From NCBI GenBank assembly GCA_015039465.1, contig MU130566.1, positions 178,335 to 242,334 of the forward strand: a stretch of DNA of 64,000 bases. Reading direction: 5' to 3'. Within the stretch, counting starts at the first letter, position 1. The number at the start of each line of letters is the position of its first letter. Positions 30,982-42,529 of this stretch are shown piece by piece. The DNA comes from Phlegmacium glaucopus (Eukaryota; Basidiomycota; Agaricomycetes; Agaricales; Cortinariaceae). The position numbers and the translations under genes were made by a program. The notes beneath the pieces are model-generated. The model did no database searches. It saw only the letters and a list, made by a program, of their open reading frames with translations, and had not been told where the DNA came from.

Positions 30982-32339
30982 CCTATCTCAAGTGGGAAAA
31001 TACAAACCAGTTCAAAAAGCTAATTAATTCATTAACTCAATAATCCAGAACCTACAACCAAATGCACTTGTATTCTTGGACCCAAATCTGCACAAGTTTC
31101 ATTCTTTACAAACCCTTTCGTAAATAACCTTGGAAAAGCCTAATTTCCAATTACCTGAACCAAAGGAAACTTAAAAGTGTTGTACTTACTAAAATAAGAT
31201 CTATGGATCTTATCCATAGAATGGACAGATTCATCATGTACCAAATAAATAACTGTGGGGAACTAGTTTAAATAGGAATAAATGAGATTTAGATAGTCAG
31301 TTAATAGTACCCTAACAAATATCAGAGATCTGCAGCTATTTCAGACTCACAGAACAACTGTCTAACAGTCAAGACACTATTACCTCATATTGAAATTCAC
31401 TACATCAAAATAAAGTTGATCCTCTCTTTTGATGAACCTCTGTGGCACCCCCATAAACCACTTTCCTCACACCCCCATTTCCAGGACTTACCAGTTCAGC
31501 AGTACAGTTCAGTTCAAACTGGATGAACTGCAAATTCTCTAAATGCCTAAACTGAACTGAACTGATTTTTCCAGTTCAGCTCAAGCTTGCTAAAGCTACT
31601 ACACCTCAAAGAACAGCTTATATGTATGACACACTCCTTCTACTCTATTACTCTTTGAGCTCAGGCAACAAAATTGTTTATATATCAATGAGCATATTCC
31701 CCTCTTGACCCTCTGAATAGATATAGGCTGCCCTATTTTCCTGCTACTCTGTGTCCACTTCCTGGGGCTGTGATTTACTACAAGTAAAAGAGACTTGGAT
31801 CAAACTCTTCAACACTGTATGATGCATACTTTAAAATCAATGAAATGGCACTTGATGGTCCATGAGAGGTCTTTGTTGTCATCTGCTACACTGAAATTAA
31901 AGGAATTGCAATTGATGTGATAAAATTTAAGCATTGTCTGCACAGCAGCATTGGCATTTTGCTTTCATAGAGTCTTTTGTAAAATCCAAGGGTTTTGGTG
32001 CCATGCCATGTCATTCTTGCATAAACCTCTCTCCTTTGTCTTTATCATAAATTTGTGATCTTAATGCAGCCCTGGTGCATTTGATTCTGATGGGCTTGAC
32101 CAGGCTATTTAGATATATGTCTAGCATAGCTCAAAGTGTAATGGAAGAGTAGATGAGGGACTGGTGGACAGGCCAATCATGAGAAGAAGCATTGATGCAC
32201 TACAATTTTATTGGAATTTGACCAGACTTAACATAAATTTTAAGCAAGTCATATTGTTATTCTGTATGGTTATATTGATGTGAGCTGGAACCGATGGCTA
32301 CTAATAAACCACTCAAGGAATAAATTTCTTCTGATGGCA
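30982..32339. other. No gene; CpG-poor relic DNA
   Basis: Nothing recognisable as coding. Around 31490-31580 lies a small palindromic patch of GTTCAG/CTGAAC repeats with CCAGTTCAGC at both sides, possibly a tiny MITE related in style to the CTGGTT-rich elements. Confidence 0.35.
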
Positions 32340-32997
32340 AGGCTATAAATGCCCCTCACAAGATTGTGATGCTTACTGGGCAACAACTGATGAGGAATAT
32401 ATCAAGTTCTCAGGGTGTTTGGTAATTGATAAGAAAGGTGCTATTTATGACAAGACCATTGAAAGGTACAAGAAATGCTAGTCTAAACTATACCCTGACC
32501 AAGAGGTCTCACTAACATCTCATGGTAAACTGGTAAAATTTCTCTGGGACACCAACTACCCTTGCTCCAAGGTCCCTTGGCTAGATGATATCCCCCAACC
32601 TTTCTCTTCTGAAGCCGTTTCCCCCTCATTTGCTGCCCCATTGCTTCCACCTCTGCTGGTTGCATTGCCTCCACTTCTGTGCCTGTTGCTGCCTCTACCT
32701 CTGTCTCCTACTCCCCTGTCTACCTCCCCATGTCCTCTCCTGGCCTCTACTCCCCTGTCTACCCCCCATGCATCCTCCCCTGCCCCCCTCATTCCATCCT
32801 CTTCTGCCAGCCTTGATGAAGGGCTGGTCAAGAGACACAATTTCAAAATTAACCTTTCCACTCCTTTTCCTTGCATTGAGGGTTTATTCTCTCAATTAGC
32901 TGACTACCTTCTGTGTTCAAGGACACTCAATTGGTTCACTGATGACAAAGTGTGCTATCACTTTAGAGAAGCAGCTGCTCAAGAGGGGATTGTGTAA
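32340..32997 (+). pseudogene. Decayed plus-strand gene, proline-rich end, unknown
   Basis: One frame reads CDAYWATTDEEYIKFSGCLV, IDKKGAIYDKTIERYKKC, a TAG, then SHGKLVKFLWDTNYPCSK, followed by a Pro/Leu/Ser-rich stretch and FREAAAQEGIV. The first part looks like real former coding sequence. No family was recognised. The proline-rich part (32600-32810) consists of CCCCTGTCTACC-like repeats. Start and exon structure are unresolved. Confidence 0.35.
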
Positions 32998-33254
32998 ACT
33001 TAACCCCTCCAACCAGATGAGAGGCCTAGAGTTCCATACTGAAGAAACCTTAGGACCCTTTGACATTGTATGATGGACTAGAGCTAGATCATCTGATACT
33101 AGAGAGCTGAATGGATCAATGAGAAGCTAAGGGAGTGGCTGCATTCCAGATGCTACCATATTACTTCAAAGACAGATTAGTCATACTACTGGCGTGAAGG
33201 CTACTTAAAATACTAAAATCAAAACAAAACCAAAGTGGTAATCAATGACAAAAA

Positions 33255-33380
33255 ACTGTAAATTATGTACAAGCACAATGTTATTATATTTTAATCAACT
33301 ATAAATAATGAAAATGAATTCAATATTACTATATCAACTATTAAGTTAAATATAATGAAAGATTTTTTAATAACATTTAC
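33255..33380 (-). repeat. 126-bp AT-rich dispersed repeat, copy 1
   Basis: The inverse complement of this segment occurs nearly unchanged at 45892-46008; the shared run includes CAACTATAAATAATGAAAAT. The edges are sharp (ACTGTAAATTATG at one end, AACATTTAC at the other), suggesting a short mobile element. No target duplication is obvious. Confidence 0.7.
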
Positions 33381-33676
33381 CAGAATGCACAGGAGTGGTT
33401 GGAAAAGATGGTGCATGATGAGGAGAACCTGACACATCATTTGTAGCAGATTTCTTGCACCCAACAATGGTGCTTCCCATAGGATCCAAAACTGGACTGG
33501 GTTATGATGATATCCTGAGAGTCATTGGCATCCCCAGGTTGGTCAGAACACCCTGGAGAACACTATATGTCATGGGGGCCATTTATATGCCACTAGCACA
33601 ATGCAGGACACCATGTTTGGCATCATCCATACATTCATCACCATTGTAGTTCTCACCAACACTCACAAGGTGACCC

Positions 33677-34063
33677 ATGGCCTTATTTTGTGCCACATCA
33701 CCCTCTTTTACCACAGCATCCTTGTGGGCAGGCAGATGCAGGATGATGGTGTGTCTGTCCAAAGGTGATGTCCTCTTTGTAGTTGGAACCAGTCTCAAAA
33801 TCCCAGGTATATGCAGCATCATCAAGGTAATTGGCTCTGCCATGGATCAGAAGAATGGCCATGTCATATATCTCAATCTCAAGGCACCTCCAGCATCATG
33901 GGCAAGGCATTTCTCACTTTTTGTTGAAGGAGATTGCCAAGTATTTGCAAATGCTGCTATGGATGCTCTAACTGCCACAGACAAACCCAAGGAGGATTGG
34001 TTTACTTATATAAAGAAGGTGGAAAGGCGTCGGGACATGAGGCCACTCTGGGATTGGGTGTAG
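33677..34063 (+). pseudogene. Sirtuin-like (DHS-like NAD-binding) C-terminal fragment
   Basis: The frame carries DVLFVVGTSLKIPG, then HVIYLNLKAPPASWARHF, then FVEGDCQVFANAAMDAL. The GTSLKxxG motif, the following IYxN strand and the EGDCxxFA end form the C-terminal half of the Rossmann fold of Sir2-family deacetylases and the related basidiomycete DHS-like NAD/FAD-binding proteins (recall). GTS contacts the NAD ribose in known sirtuins. The N-terminal catalytic histidine/QNxD region is not visible upstream in any consistent frame, so this is a broken gene in CpG-poor DNA. It ends at the TAG at 34061-34063. Confidence 0.5.
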
Positions 34064-35369
34064 ATACATTTTTGCCATACTTCCAAGGGCTGGTTCAAAG
34101 GCATTTCAAAAGGAAAATTGAATGCAATATTGATGGATCTTTCTAAATTTTAAAAATTTTCACCCAGCTTACAATATCGCTCTTTTAGTGAAAAATTTCT
34201 TAGTCCCCAAGGACAATTTGGAAGAAAATGCTGCTAATCATGCATTAGCTATCCAAGATGGGCTTTCTATGCCTTGCTTTTTTATGATGGTTATAAAGAA
34301 AGAGAATTCACACAGGGGTGGGGGCATTGGGATCAAAAGCTATGTTTTGGTCGCCTAAGCTCTCCTGTAGGGGCCCCAGATCCCAATGTGGAAAAGGGCT
34401 GAGCTCAAATCGGCCACATGTGAGTAATTACTACAACAAGATGGTATGTGAAAAGGAAAGAAGGATGAAAAGGAAAAAAGAATAGGAAATGGAAGAAAGA
34501 CAAAGGGCAATTGTGGTAAGGGTGGGTGAAAAGAGAAAAAGCTTGAGGCAATGAGCCTATTGAGAGGGAGAACACGAAGCAAAATGAAGCTAGCCAAGGG
34601 TATATTATACTAGGAGAGTGGAGAAAAATCAAAGAGAAGGCCATTGTGGCTGGTGCCGCTAGCCACTGTGGTCAATATGAGCATATGAGCATCAAGGCCA
34701 AGAGTGGGCTGCCACACTGTCAAAGTGCAACAGGGCAGGTGAAAATGTAACAGATCAGTGATCATGTGGATGGTTGGAATTATGAGCCTTATGTCTAGGG
34801 TTAGGGTTTGCAACAGTCAATGTAAAGTGCTGGCCATTTCTAGTCTATATCTCTGATTACAAAAACCTCTTTTCAGGCCACTACACGCCTTTCTTCTTCT
34901 TCCTTCTCTTCATTTCCCATATTTACACCGCCCTGTTTTGCAAGTTGTATCTCACCTGTGCCAGCTTGAGCTCAGACCCTTTCCCATCTTGGAACTCTGG
35001 GCAGCGCAAGAGAATTTTGGCAGCCAATAAAATTCATTCTTTCATCTCAAAATTTCTGTGTGATTAGTAGATATGGCTGACTAAATTCCAGTGGCAGGCA
35101 TATTGAGTTGGCCCTTAATATTTATCCAGATTCCACACCTGTCACCTCCTCAACTGCCCTGCCTACTGAGGTAATTTAAAATGAAGGGGACCCACATAGT
35201 GAACAGTTGGTGGTCTGCTAAACTCTCGCAGCCTTTGGTACACTATTTTTGAATCATCTTTGGAATAGTCATGCATGATGATCTCCTACTTTGGAAGCAT
35301 CGCACATGATCATCATCTGGCATAGCCCTTACTTTGGCCATAGGTTTATCAAAATTTCCTCTACTGCTA
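34064..35369. other. No clear gene; possible exon scraps
   Basis: A short plus-strand frame at about 34170-34290 (ALLVKNFLVPKDNLEENAA) could be an exon scrap of the preceding relic. The rest is purine-rich (34430-34560) or low-complexity. No recognisable family. Confidence 0.35.
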
Positions 35370-37281
35370 TTGCCTTACTCCATGGAGTCAATTGAAGGTG
35401 AAGGGGATTCAACAGGAGCTCTAGAAGATAGCTGGTGGTCTGAAAAATTCCCACAGTCTTCTAACTATCACTCCCTTCCTGAGACCTCCAAGTGGGTATG
35501 CAGGCTAGAAAGAGCATCCACAGACGGGCCTATTTGCCTCAAAGTCTCCACTGCTGGCCAGAGCCACTTTTATCTAGCATTCTACACCTCCATCTTCATG
35601 CTCCTCAATCTTCATCACTTATCCTTGTTGGCTGAAGTCATCAGGTTGCCAGCTGGTGCTCCAGAGGTTCCACATCATATGAAGAACATCCATTTTCTGG
35701 ACCAGATGCGCCTGAAAATCCTTAGTGGAGCATGTGATCTGGGTGACCCAAAAGATGACCCATTTGTGAAACAATGGGTGCTCAGACTCATACATGGCAT
35801 ACCCAACTCCAAAATGTTGAGGGAAAGAGAGCCTGCAATAGCTGCCCAGGTATATTCAACATTTGAAGATGGATTCAGGTGGAAAAGAGGTATGGGTTAA
35901 CCCCCCTCCTTCTGAAGGTGCCAATTTACCAAAAATTAGCCCTGTATGAATGGACTGCTGACCATGAGGCAGTTCTTGCAGAAGCTGCTAGGCAAGTCTT
36001 CACATACATGCAAGAGATCAGAGCGACGCCCCCCATGCAGCCAGGAGATGGATTGAGAGCCTTATACTCCAGATGAAAGCAGATGGATTTGAATCTCCCG
36101 AAGATCCCATCAAAATTGCTACAAAGCCAAAATGAGGCCGTCCCAAAAAAGAGATAACAATGCAAACCCTGGAGCCTGAAGATGGAGGCAAAATTCAAAC
36201 CCGCTCTCAGAGCAAAAGCACAGGGGCTATGGATGCCATTTCCTCCCTTTCCAGAAGGCTCCCCTTACTATTTCCCCTAAGAAGCACCCACAAAATGTTA
36301 AGGTTGGCATCTCCAACCGCAGTCTTGTTTTAGGGCTAAGATGAATTTAGGGCAATCAACTTGCTGCAGATGTCATTAGCACTTTAAAGATGAGGGCTTC
36401 CAATGCTATCCGAAAATATGGAACGGTGGGCATAAGTTTATATGCCTAGGCTTCTGCATACTGCCCTTGACTTTTGCATTTTTTACCCAAAGAACCTTGC
36501 CAGAAAGAGGCTGAATTTGCCTGCAGAATCAGGGCCTTCAAATGATCTGGTAAGCTGACTCCAGCAAGGTGCAGTACCTTTAATTCATGCTGAGCTTCAC
36601 ATTGCTCATGGCATGGCTGTTGACTAGGATGAAGGCCACGGTACAGCATCTCAAAAGAAGAGGAAGACCTCTGAGATCATCCAGCCGCCACCCAATGGGC
36701 CACAGCTCATGAAAGGGAAGAAAGTATGCCTCCTTTGCCTATGGTTTTGGTTTAAGTTGCTTCTTTCTAACCAAGGCAGCCATTGCAGATAGTACGCCCA
36801 GCTACAGTAGACCTGAACCTGGCTGCCCAAGATGGGCTAAGAATTCATCCACAAGTAAGCCCTTCTCTTGTACAGCTTTTCTATTTCACAACTTGGGAAA
36901 ATATAGGCCTCCAACTATCATAGGGAGCTACTTCATCAGATTAAAACATTCTCTGGCATTTCAGACATGCCTGGCTTGATATCTGCGATCAAGCTTGTAT
37001 CATTTGACAAAGGCTTGTTTCACAAGATAATTATAGAGGATGGACATTGTTCGGATGTAAGTTTTATTCAGCTTTGCTTGTATTTGCCAGGCTAACAGAG
37101 GGTCTACCAGGCCTATGCCAAGTGAAGGAAATCAATTTATCCACAGCTGTCTGTAGCCAAAAATGTAGCTGCAATTAGGGATCATAGCAATGCAGTAAAT
37201 ATGGTTTGGGGGTTGTCGTCTTATTTTAAGGAAATTGGGGTTGATCTGACCATGGGTCTGCTAAGTGGGAAGAGGCATTAA
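35370..37281 (+). pseudogene. Decayed multi-exon gene with AT-hook, unknown function
   Basis: A plus-strand frame from about 35380 (SMESIEGEGDSTGALED) runs through PHHMKNIHFLDQMRLKI and IHGIPNSKMLRERE. It shifts frame near 35885 into QKLALYEWTADHEAVLAEAA. Near 36130 it reads KPK-TGA-GRPKK, an AT-hook whose central Arg codon has become TGA (36133-36135). Later exons are delimited by plausible splice sites (36720-36790, 36860-36930), and the last reads VAAIRDHSNAVNMVWGL to the TAA at 37279. AT-hooks bind the minor groove of AT-rich DNA, so a chromatin role is possible, but the family is unknown to me. Confidence 0.45.
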
Positions 37282-37714
37282 GTATTGCAGCATTTGGTAC
37301 TTTCTGAAATGGTGAATTTAACACCATCTGCTAGTTCTTGAATAAAATTTGATTATACATATGTGCTTTTGTATCATATTTATCTTTAAACTGCATTTTT
37401 TTCCACTAAGCTAAGGTGCACAAGGGCCTGCCATAAAGGGAGAACAGTGGCACATGTGGCTCTACAGATGGACCAGGGGCCAAAATTGCCATGCTTTTCT
37501 GCTTGACTTTTAAAGGCATTGGGCGGAGGATGCATTTGGCTGGAATTTCAAGTTTGTTAGCGGCTGAATGGATCCCATCCAAACAGAACCTTAACCCTAG
37601 ACATGCAATTCAAAACTCCAACCATCCATGTGATTACTTTCTTCAAATCCTAGTCTGATTCCAACTCCCAATTATACCACCTTTATCCATATCTTTCCCC
37701 TTCCTCCAAAAGAT

Positions 37715-38452
37715 ATGCCTAGAACTACCATCTCAAAGGAGGATTTAGAGCAATTCCAAAACTTTCCATGGTTCACAGATGCCATCGCCAATGACCAAAT
37801 ATTCTGCCCTGATATTCAGGGCCTCCTGACTGTCATCCTTCATTCCAAACAAGATCTCTTCAGTGGAGTCCCTGGCTTACTAGAGGCTCTCAAGGTTCTC
37901 TAATCACCTCTTCCCCTCTCCCAACTTCTTGAGCAATGCAACATATCTGGCAGTCCATGCATCCGATGGGTCGCCAAATATTTGTTCTATTACAGAGCCC
38001 TCAACATAGCGCAATATTTTTTCTGCCCTCACTTGCATAATTCTCTCACGTATACAAAAAAATCCTACCATCTCACACCTTCCTTCAAGGTCAGTTCACC
38101 TGAATTTGATGGGTGCCTTTCTCTCATGGCCATTTTCCAGGGATTGCATACTTTCTTTGACAACTGGATCATTGCCATTCAAAAGGCCTGTAATATATTT
38201 GACAAAGTTCAACCAGAGCCCCATTTGTTACATGAGAGTGTTACAAGTTTACCTTCTGTTCACTTGGCATCAGTTCTCCCTCGACAGGAAAGCCGGGAGT
38301 TCCATTGAATTCTCATCAACTTTGAGATGGCAGCGATGTACCTTGCTCCAGGCATTTGCCCTTCACAGGTTTCAAAGCTGTCTGTTAAATCCATCCAGGG
38401 AACAATGTACCCTCAGTCAGTTGAAGATCTCGCGAGGATGCTCAAAGTGTGA
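37715..38452 (+). pseudogene. Decayed plus-strand gene, unknown
   Basis: An ATG at 37715 starts MPRTTISKEDLEQFQNFPW; the frame continues past a stop near 37902 in several pieces (SGSPCIRWVAKYLFYYRAL; FDGCLSLMAIFQGLHTFFD) and closes with MYPQSVEDLARMLKV at the TGA 38450-38452. Pieces lie in more than one frame, so introns or indels are needed. Composition is protein-like, but I recognise no family. It follows the AT-hook relic on the same strand. Confidence 0.35.
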
Positions 38453-38470
38453 ATAACCTGACTTTCTTCA

Positions 38471-40296
38471 TCAGGAAAAATGATTTTGGCCCTAGGTAGC
38501 CTTGGGTAATTTGTTAGTATCACATCACTACTCAGGACATCCCAGGACACCACAGGACATCCTAGAGCAGCACAGGTAAAATTTGAGTGTTACACACTTA
38601 TCCAAGGACACCTCAGGACAACCTAGGACAGCATAGATAAAGTTTTGAGTGTCACCCATTTTCTCAGAACACCTTTAGTGTATCCTGGTGCATTGACCAT
38701 CTGGATTAAATCACATCTGGAGGCCCTGGGAGTCCCTTAGAATTCATGAATTTTGCTAGAAAATCTTTAATTGCCACGTCCAGGAAAGTATTTTGCAGTT
38801 TTCTCAATAAGGAGAGCTGCTATTAATATAATTCAAACATATTCAGGGTCCTAAAACAATTCTCTACCATTTTAAAAAAATTTCCTTTTTTGGAATTTAT
38901 GTAAGCTACCCTGACCCAGCACCATATGCTTGAAATCATGCTTATCTGTGATCATGTGACCAATGGTCTGTGTGCCATCCAAAAGATATATAAACCACCC
39001 ACAATTTTGTTTTCTTATTTCCTACTTCCCCAGTATTATACTAGTATATTTATGTATCACTATTTTATTATTATTTTATTACTAGTATATATGATGTTTA
39101 TATATTATGATGTTTAGAATAATTGAATATAATTTTTTTTTTTGGGATCACGCAGATTTAATTCGCTGTAGACTTAGTACAAGTATGTAGCGAAACGATA
39201 CGGAATCAGTATCAATGTATATACACCCCAACTTTCCCTCGGTTTCCTCCTCTGGGTCGGCTCCCATTTAAGGTATCTAATGAGTCATTAACCCATGTTG
39301 TATACCGAATTTGTACTCTGAGAAGTCCGCCATTGTATATATACCCCAGATTATCTATATATTCGTAACAGTAATGTAATAGTGTGAACTCCGGAGTGAT
39401 CCTAATCATTCTGTACTACCCAATGTTTCCGCTGATCCTCCCTTCTTGGGCTGCCCCTTTCTTCCTTTGGCATGTGACTTCCTTAAGCGATGTTGTCTTG
39501 AGTTATCGGTTGTTTCTTCTGACTAAGGCAGGAGGCGTATGACGTGCATCTCGTGTTCGTGTGAGTAAGGCTTCTTGAAGCTGGGAAGACAAAGTGGTGA
39601 TGAATCGGGTACTCCCCGCCGATATACGTCCCAAATGATTTTCTAATGTTCGACCAACCCGGGATCCCACGGGGTCAATCTTTCAGTTGTTCGGATATGA
39701 TGTGCCCAAATGGTGCCAATGCCGGCATGTCACCAGCTCCCAAAAGAGCTAAGGCTATTACACCTATTTACGATGATGGTAATTTCCCACCACCCTTGAG
39801 GGTACCTCGAGTGATATCATTAGACCGTGTTCCAGGCCCAAACAGGGGTGGGAAACTCATAGTGTCAACATGTAGTCTACGAGTGGCGACAGCAGGTTTC
39901 GAACCCTTGGCCCAGCGCGAGGCTAAGCACGAGTGATGGTACCCCTAGGCCACCACGCCGCTTTATTACTAGTATATATGATGTTTAGAATAATTGAATA
40001 TAATTTTATTATTATTATTATTATTCTGTTGTGTGAGACCACTCAAATATCTGGTTTATATATGTTTTCTAGCATCAGATCCAAAGGGACTAAGGCTGCC
40101 TCAGGTTGCTCTCAGGTTGCCTCAGGTTGCCTCAGGACGCTCTCAGGTTGCCTCAGGTTGCCCCAGGACAGCCTAAGACTTTTCATACATAGGTAACTTG
40201 CACCCCAGGGCGACCTCTTGACCTGAGCACCCTGAGCTGCCTGGGGCACCCCCAGGACATTTCAGGACAGCCTAGGGCAGAAGTCATTTTTCCTGA
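38471..40296. mobile_element. TIR element (TCAGGAAAAATGA ends), carrying a nested SINE
   Basis: The left end TCAGGAAAAATGATTTTGGC and the inverse complement of the right end (TCAGGAAAAATGACTTCTGC) pair for about 30 bp including GCCCTAGG. Next to both ends are arrays of AGGACA / CTCAGGTTGC-type short repeats (38520-38690, 40090-40270). The SINE at 39133-39961 splits the middle; without it the element is about 0.95 kb. It is CpG-poor with no coding capacity. A shorter element with related AGGAAA ends is at 45350-45511. No target duplication was seen. Confidence 0.65.
39133..39961 (-). mobile_element. tRNA-headed SINE, 0.82 kb, with poly(A) and long target duplication
   Basis: On the minus strand the 5' end (39961 downward) has a pol III box A (TGGCCTAGGGG, positions 10-20) and, 36 nt further, a box B (GGTTCGAAACC), spaced as in tRNA genes. 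The 3' end is an 11-nt A run (plus-strand T run 39133-39143). The flanking sequence CTAGTATATATGATGTTTA plus GAATAATTGAATATAATTTT occurs on both sides (about 39085-39136 and 39966-40008), a target duplication of at least 30 bp. The body is CpG-rich, unlike the host element, which implies a recent insertion. No ORF was identified, so it depends on a LINE in trans. Confidence 0.8.
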
Positions 40297-40715
40297 TATT
40301 GTGAAAATGGCATTAATTATCTTCTGTTTTTAGAGATATATCCCTGCTTCACTCCCTACTCCCAGACAAGGGAAATGTGGTGAATCTCCAACTCCCATTG
40401 CATGTTGCATTGTCAATCTCCCCTGCAGTTTTACTCGTTCCAACATTGATTCATAAACAATGAATATGACCTCACCAACCCCTTGAGGTGCATTTCAGCT
40501 AACTCTTAAATTGCACTCCCTGACTCCTATATCAAGGCCTGATCAGCCTCAAATCCTTGTCAATGTTGAGTGTAGTTTGTGGGTGCTTTTATTTCAGATG
40601 GCCCTGAGGCCCAGTGAAATTTCCACTTCTTCATGCCTCAAGCACCAGCTGGAATTTATCAGCCCAATGCTTCACCAAGAAGTTCAGGTAGACGTCCTGA
40701 ATTGGTTGCATACTA

Positions 40716-42490
40716 TTGGTTGACACTTTATTCTGGCCATCTTATCCCATTTTAAAGAAACAAATAGACAAAAGGGTACATTCCATGGATTTGCAACCGT
40801 CCCTAGTACCTTACCTAGATGACAACCATCCCATTCCCATGGACTTGCAACCATCCCTAGTACCTTACCTGGATGATGACAACCATCCCATTCCCATGGA
40901 CTTACCACAATCTCTGGTGCCTCCAGCACCTTCTTCTATTGACAATGGCCAGCCTATGGACCTCAAACTGCAAGAATATCCAGTGCCTCCTTCCATGAAA
41001 ATGAACCCATGGATGTTGATGCTCAGCATTTGAGACCATCGCAAAAAAGGCAACAAAGCAGTGACTTTGGTACTAACTAGCCACTCTCAAAGGTCCAAAG
41101 CATGCTCCTAAAAAGCTGCAAAAACAAAGCCCCATAAGATGCTTGTCTGTCCAGGGGGGGAACCCTCCACTTCCTGGACAAGCTGTTGTGGTTGAGGGGA
41201 GGTGGTTTGAGGTTGTCAATTTGATGGAGATGCAGATGAGGTTATTTATCCTGCAATAGAATCCATCCTCATTTTCCATGATTAATGCACTCTAAAAAGA
41301 TTTACCTGAAGTGACATTACACTCTTGTGAGAAACGAAAGCAGGTGAATGGTGATGAGCATATGCTATATGATATTTTTGGAGAAAAGGTTCCCTATATA
41401 CCTTTGGTTCATGTACATCCTTCAGTTAAACCTGGTATCAAGCTTCAATTGAAGCATGGCCAGCACCCTGAGCAAAGGTCTTTCATTTTGTGTCTCCTCA
41501 CCCGCATTGATTACCATGAGTCTGGTCTACCACTCTACTTAGCTGAACCATCTAGGTCAATGATAAAAGTCATAACTCTAGAAGAATTCAACAGGAGGAG
41601 TGCCAAAGAGCTCCAGGACCTCCATCCAAGCCACTATCTACTAGTCATAGGATATCCTGAGCCCACATTTGGGTTTTATGAGGTTGGCTTAGAGACCCTT
41701 GCCTCACCTATGCAGGCCTTTGCAATCCATGGTAGCTCTTGGATTCTGACCATGTCCAGTTACCTAATGCCCATTTTTCCAGACTTCTCCATCAAGATTG
41801 GAGCCAACCAAAATGCCAGACAGAGGATAGGGACAACTTCTTATCTCCTCATCAGCCACCGCTCGCCTGATGGCAAAATCCTGAATGCCCTAGACTTTCC
41901 CAGGCCACACCTTGACCCATGCTCTGTGCGTCAGCTGACATTACGTCCATGATGATATCCCCAGCATCAATTGTCTCCTCATATAAGACAATATCTGTAC
42001 AGACAGCCCTTGCACTCCATTTCTTATCTATGTTTCTTTTATTTTATCAGAGTATGAGCAGGGACACATCCCGACGCTGGTGGATTTCGACTCCGTCCTC
42101 GATTTGTTTACGTTTTGCAACCTTATCATTTTGATGAATGTCTTGGATCCTCACACCTACAAAGCACTCCCTCAAATGTCTGGAGAGTCTACATTGGAGT
42201 TATGGAAAAATCACAACCTTAACAGCATTCCAGTGACAAAATGATATCAAATGGCCCATGCAAGAGGTCTCTGCTGAGACATCCTTCATTGGTTCTTTAC
42301 CACATATGAGATATTCAACAAGGAGAGCAGCCAAGTGATTAAAGGCTTCAATGAGGTAGCCATGGCATACCTAGCGCATCAGGCTTCGGTAATTCTGGCC
42401 TATAAGAGAGAGGCTTTGTTGAATGGGCTAGACAATGGTGGATGCAAGGTAAAGAAAGGATATAGAGCATCAACTAAAGCTCTGCTTTAA
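40716..42490 (+). pseudogene. JmjC-like basidiomycete protein, catalytic part missing
   Basis: The N-terminal part (40780-40950) encodes tandem copies of MDLQPSLVPYLDDNHPIP. After damaged sequence (RPSQKRQQSSDF; KMLVCPG in another frame) come DYHESGLPLYLAEPS, then YPEPTFGFYEVGLETL. An intron from about 41733 to 41784 joins AIH to DFSIKIG, then KILNALDFPRP. The C-terminal block is IPTLVDFDSVLDLF, ILMNVLDPHTYKAL. These flanking blocks match, from memory, a widespread Agaricomycetes family annotated as JmjC-like. The HxD iron-binding segment that should lie between them (about 41950-42050) is absent. TGA and TAA stops occur in the C-terminal part. Likely a dead gene; family call moderate. Confidence 0.45.
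40778..40950 (+). repeat. In-frame 54/57-bp tandem repeat
   Basis: Two and a half copies of a unit beginning ATGGA(T/C)TTGCAACC (40784, 40839, 40898) encode an 18-19-residue repeat, MDLQPSLVPYLDD(D)NHPIP. The second unit has one extra GAT codon. All lie in the N-terminal part of the JmjC-like relic. Units differ at a few silent sites. Confidence 0.7.
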
Positions 42491-42529
42491 AAGTTATGAG
42501 GAGATCCCATGCATCCTACTTACAACCAT

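Noticed and set aside
32585..32997. Long hydrophobic open frames suggesting a membrane protein
   Set aside because: They are alternative readings of a CCCCTGTCTACC-type repeat tract; overlapping frames on both strands are open for the same compositional reason.
39880..39961. A free-standing tRNA gene on the minus strand
   Set aside because: Boxes A and B are present, but the acceptor and anticodon stems do not pair convincingly. The unit continues for over 700 bp to a poly(A) run with a flanking duplication, so it is the head of a SINE.
40090..40190. CRISPR-like array of CTCAGGTTGC units
   Set aside because: Units are adjacent and degenerate, with no spacers; the genome is eukaryotic. It is a short-repeat tract inside a TIR element.
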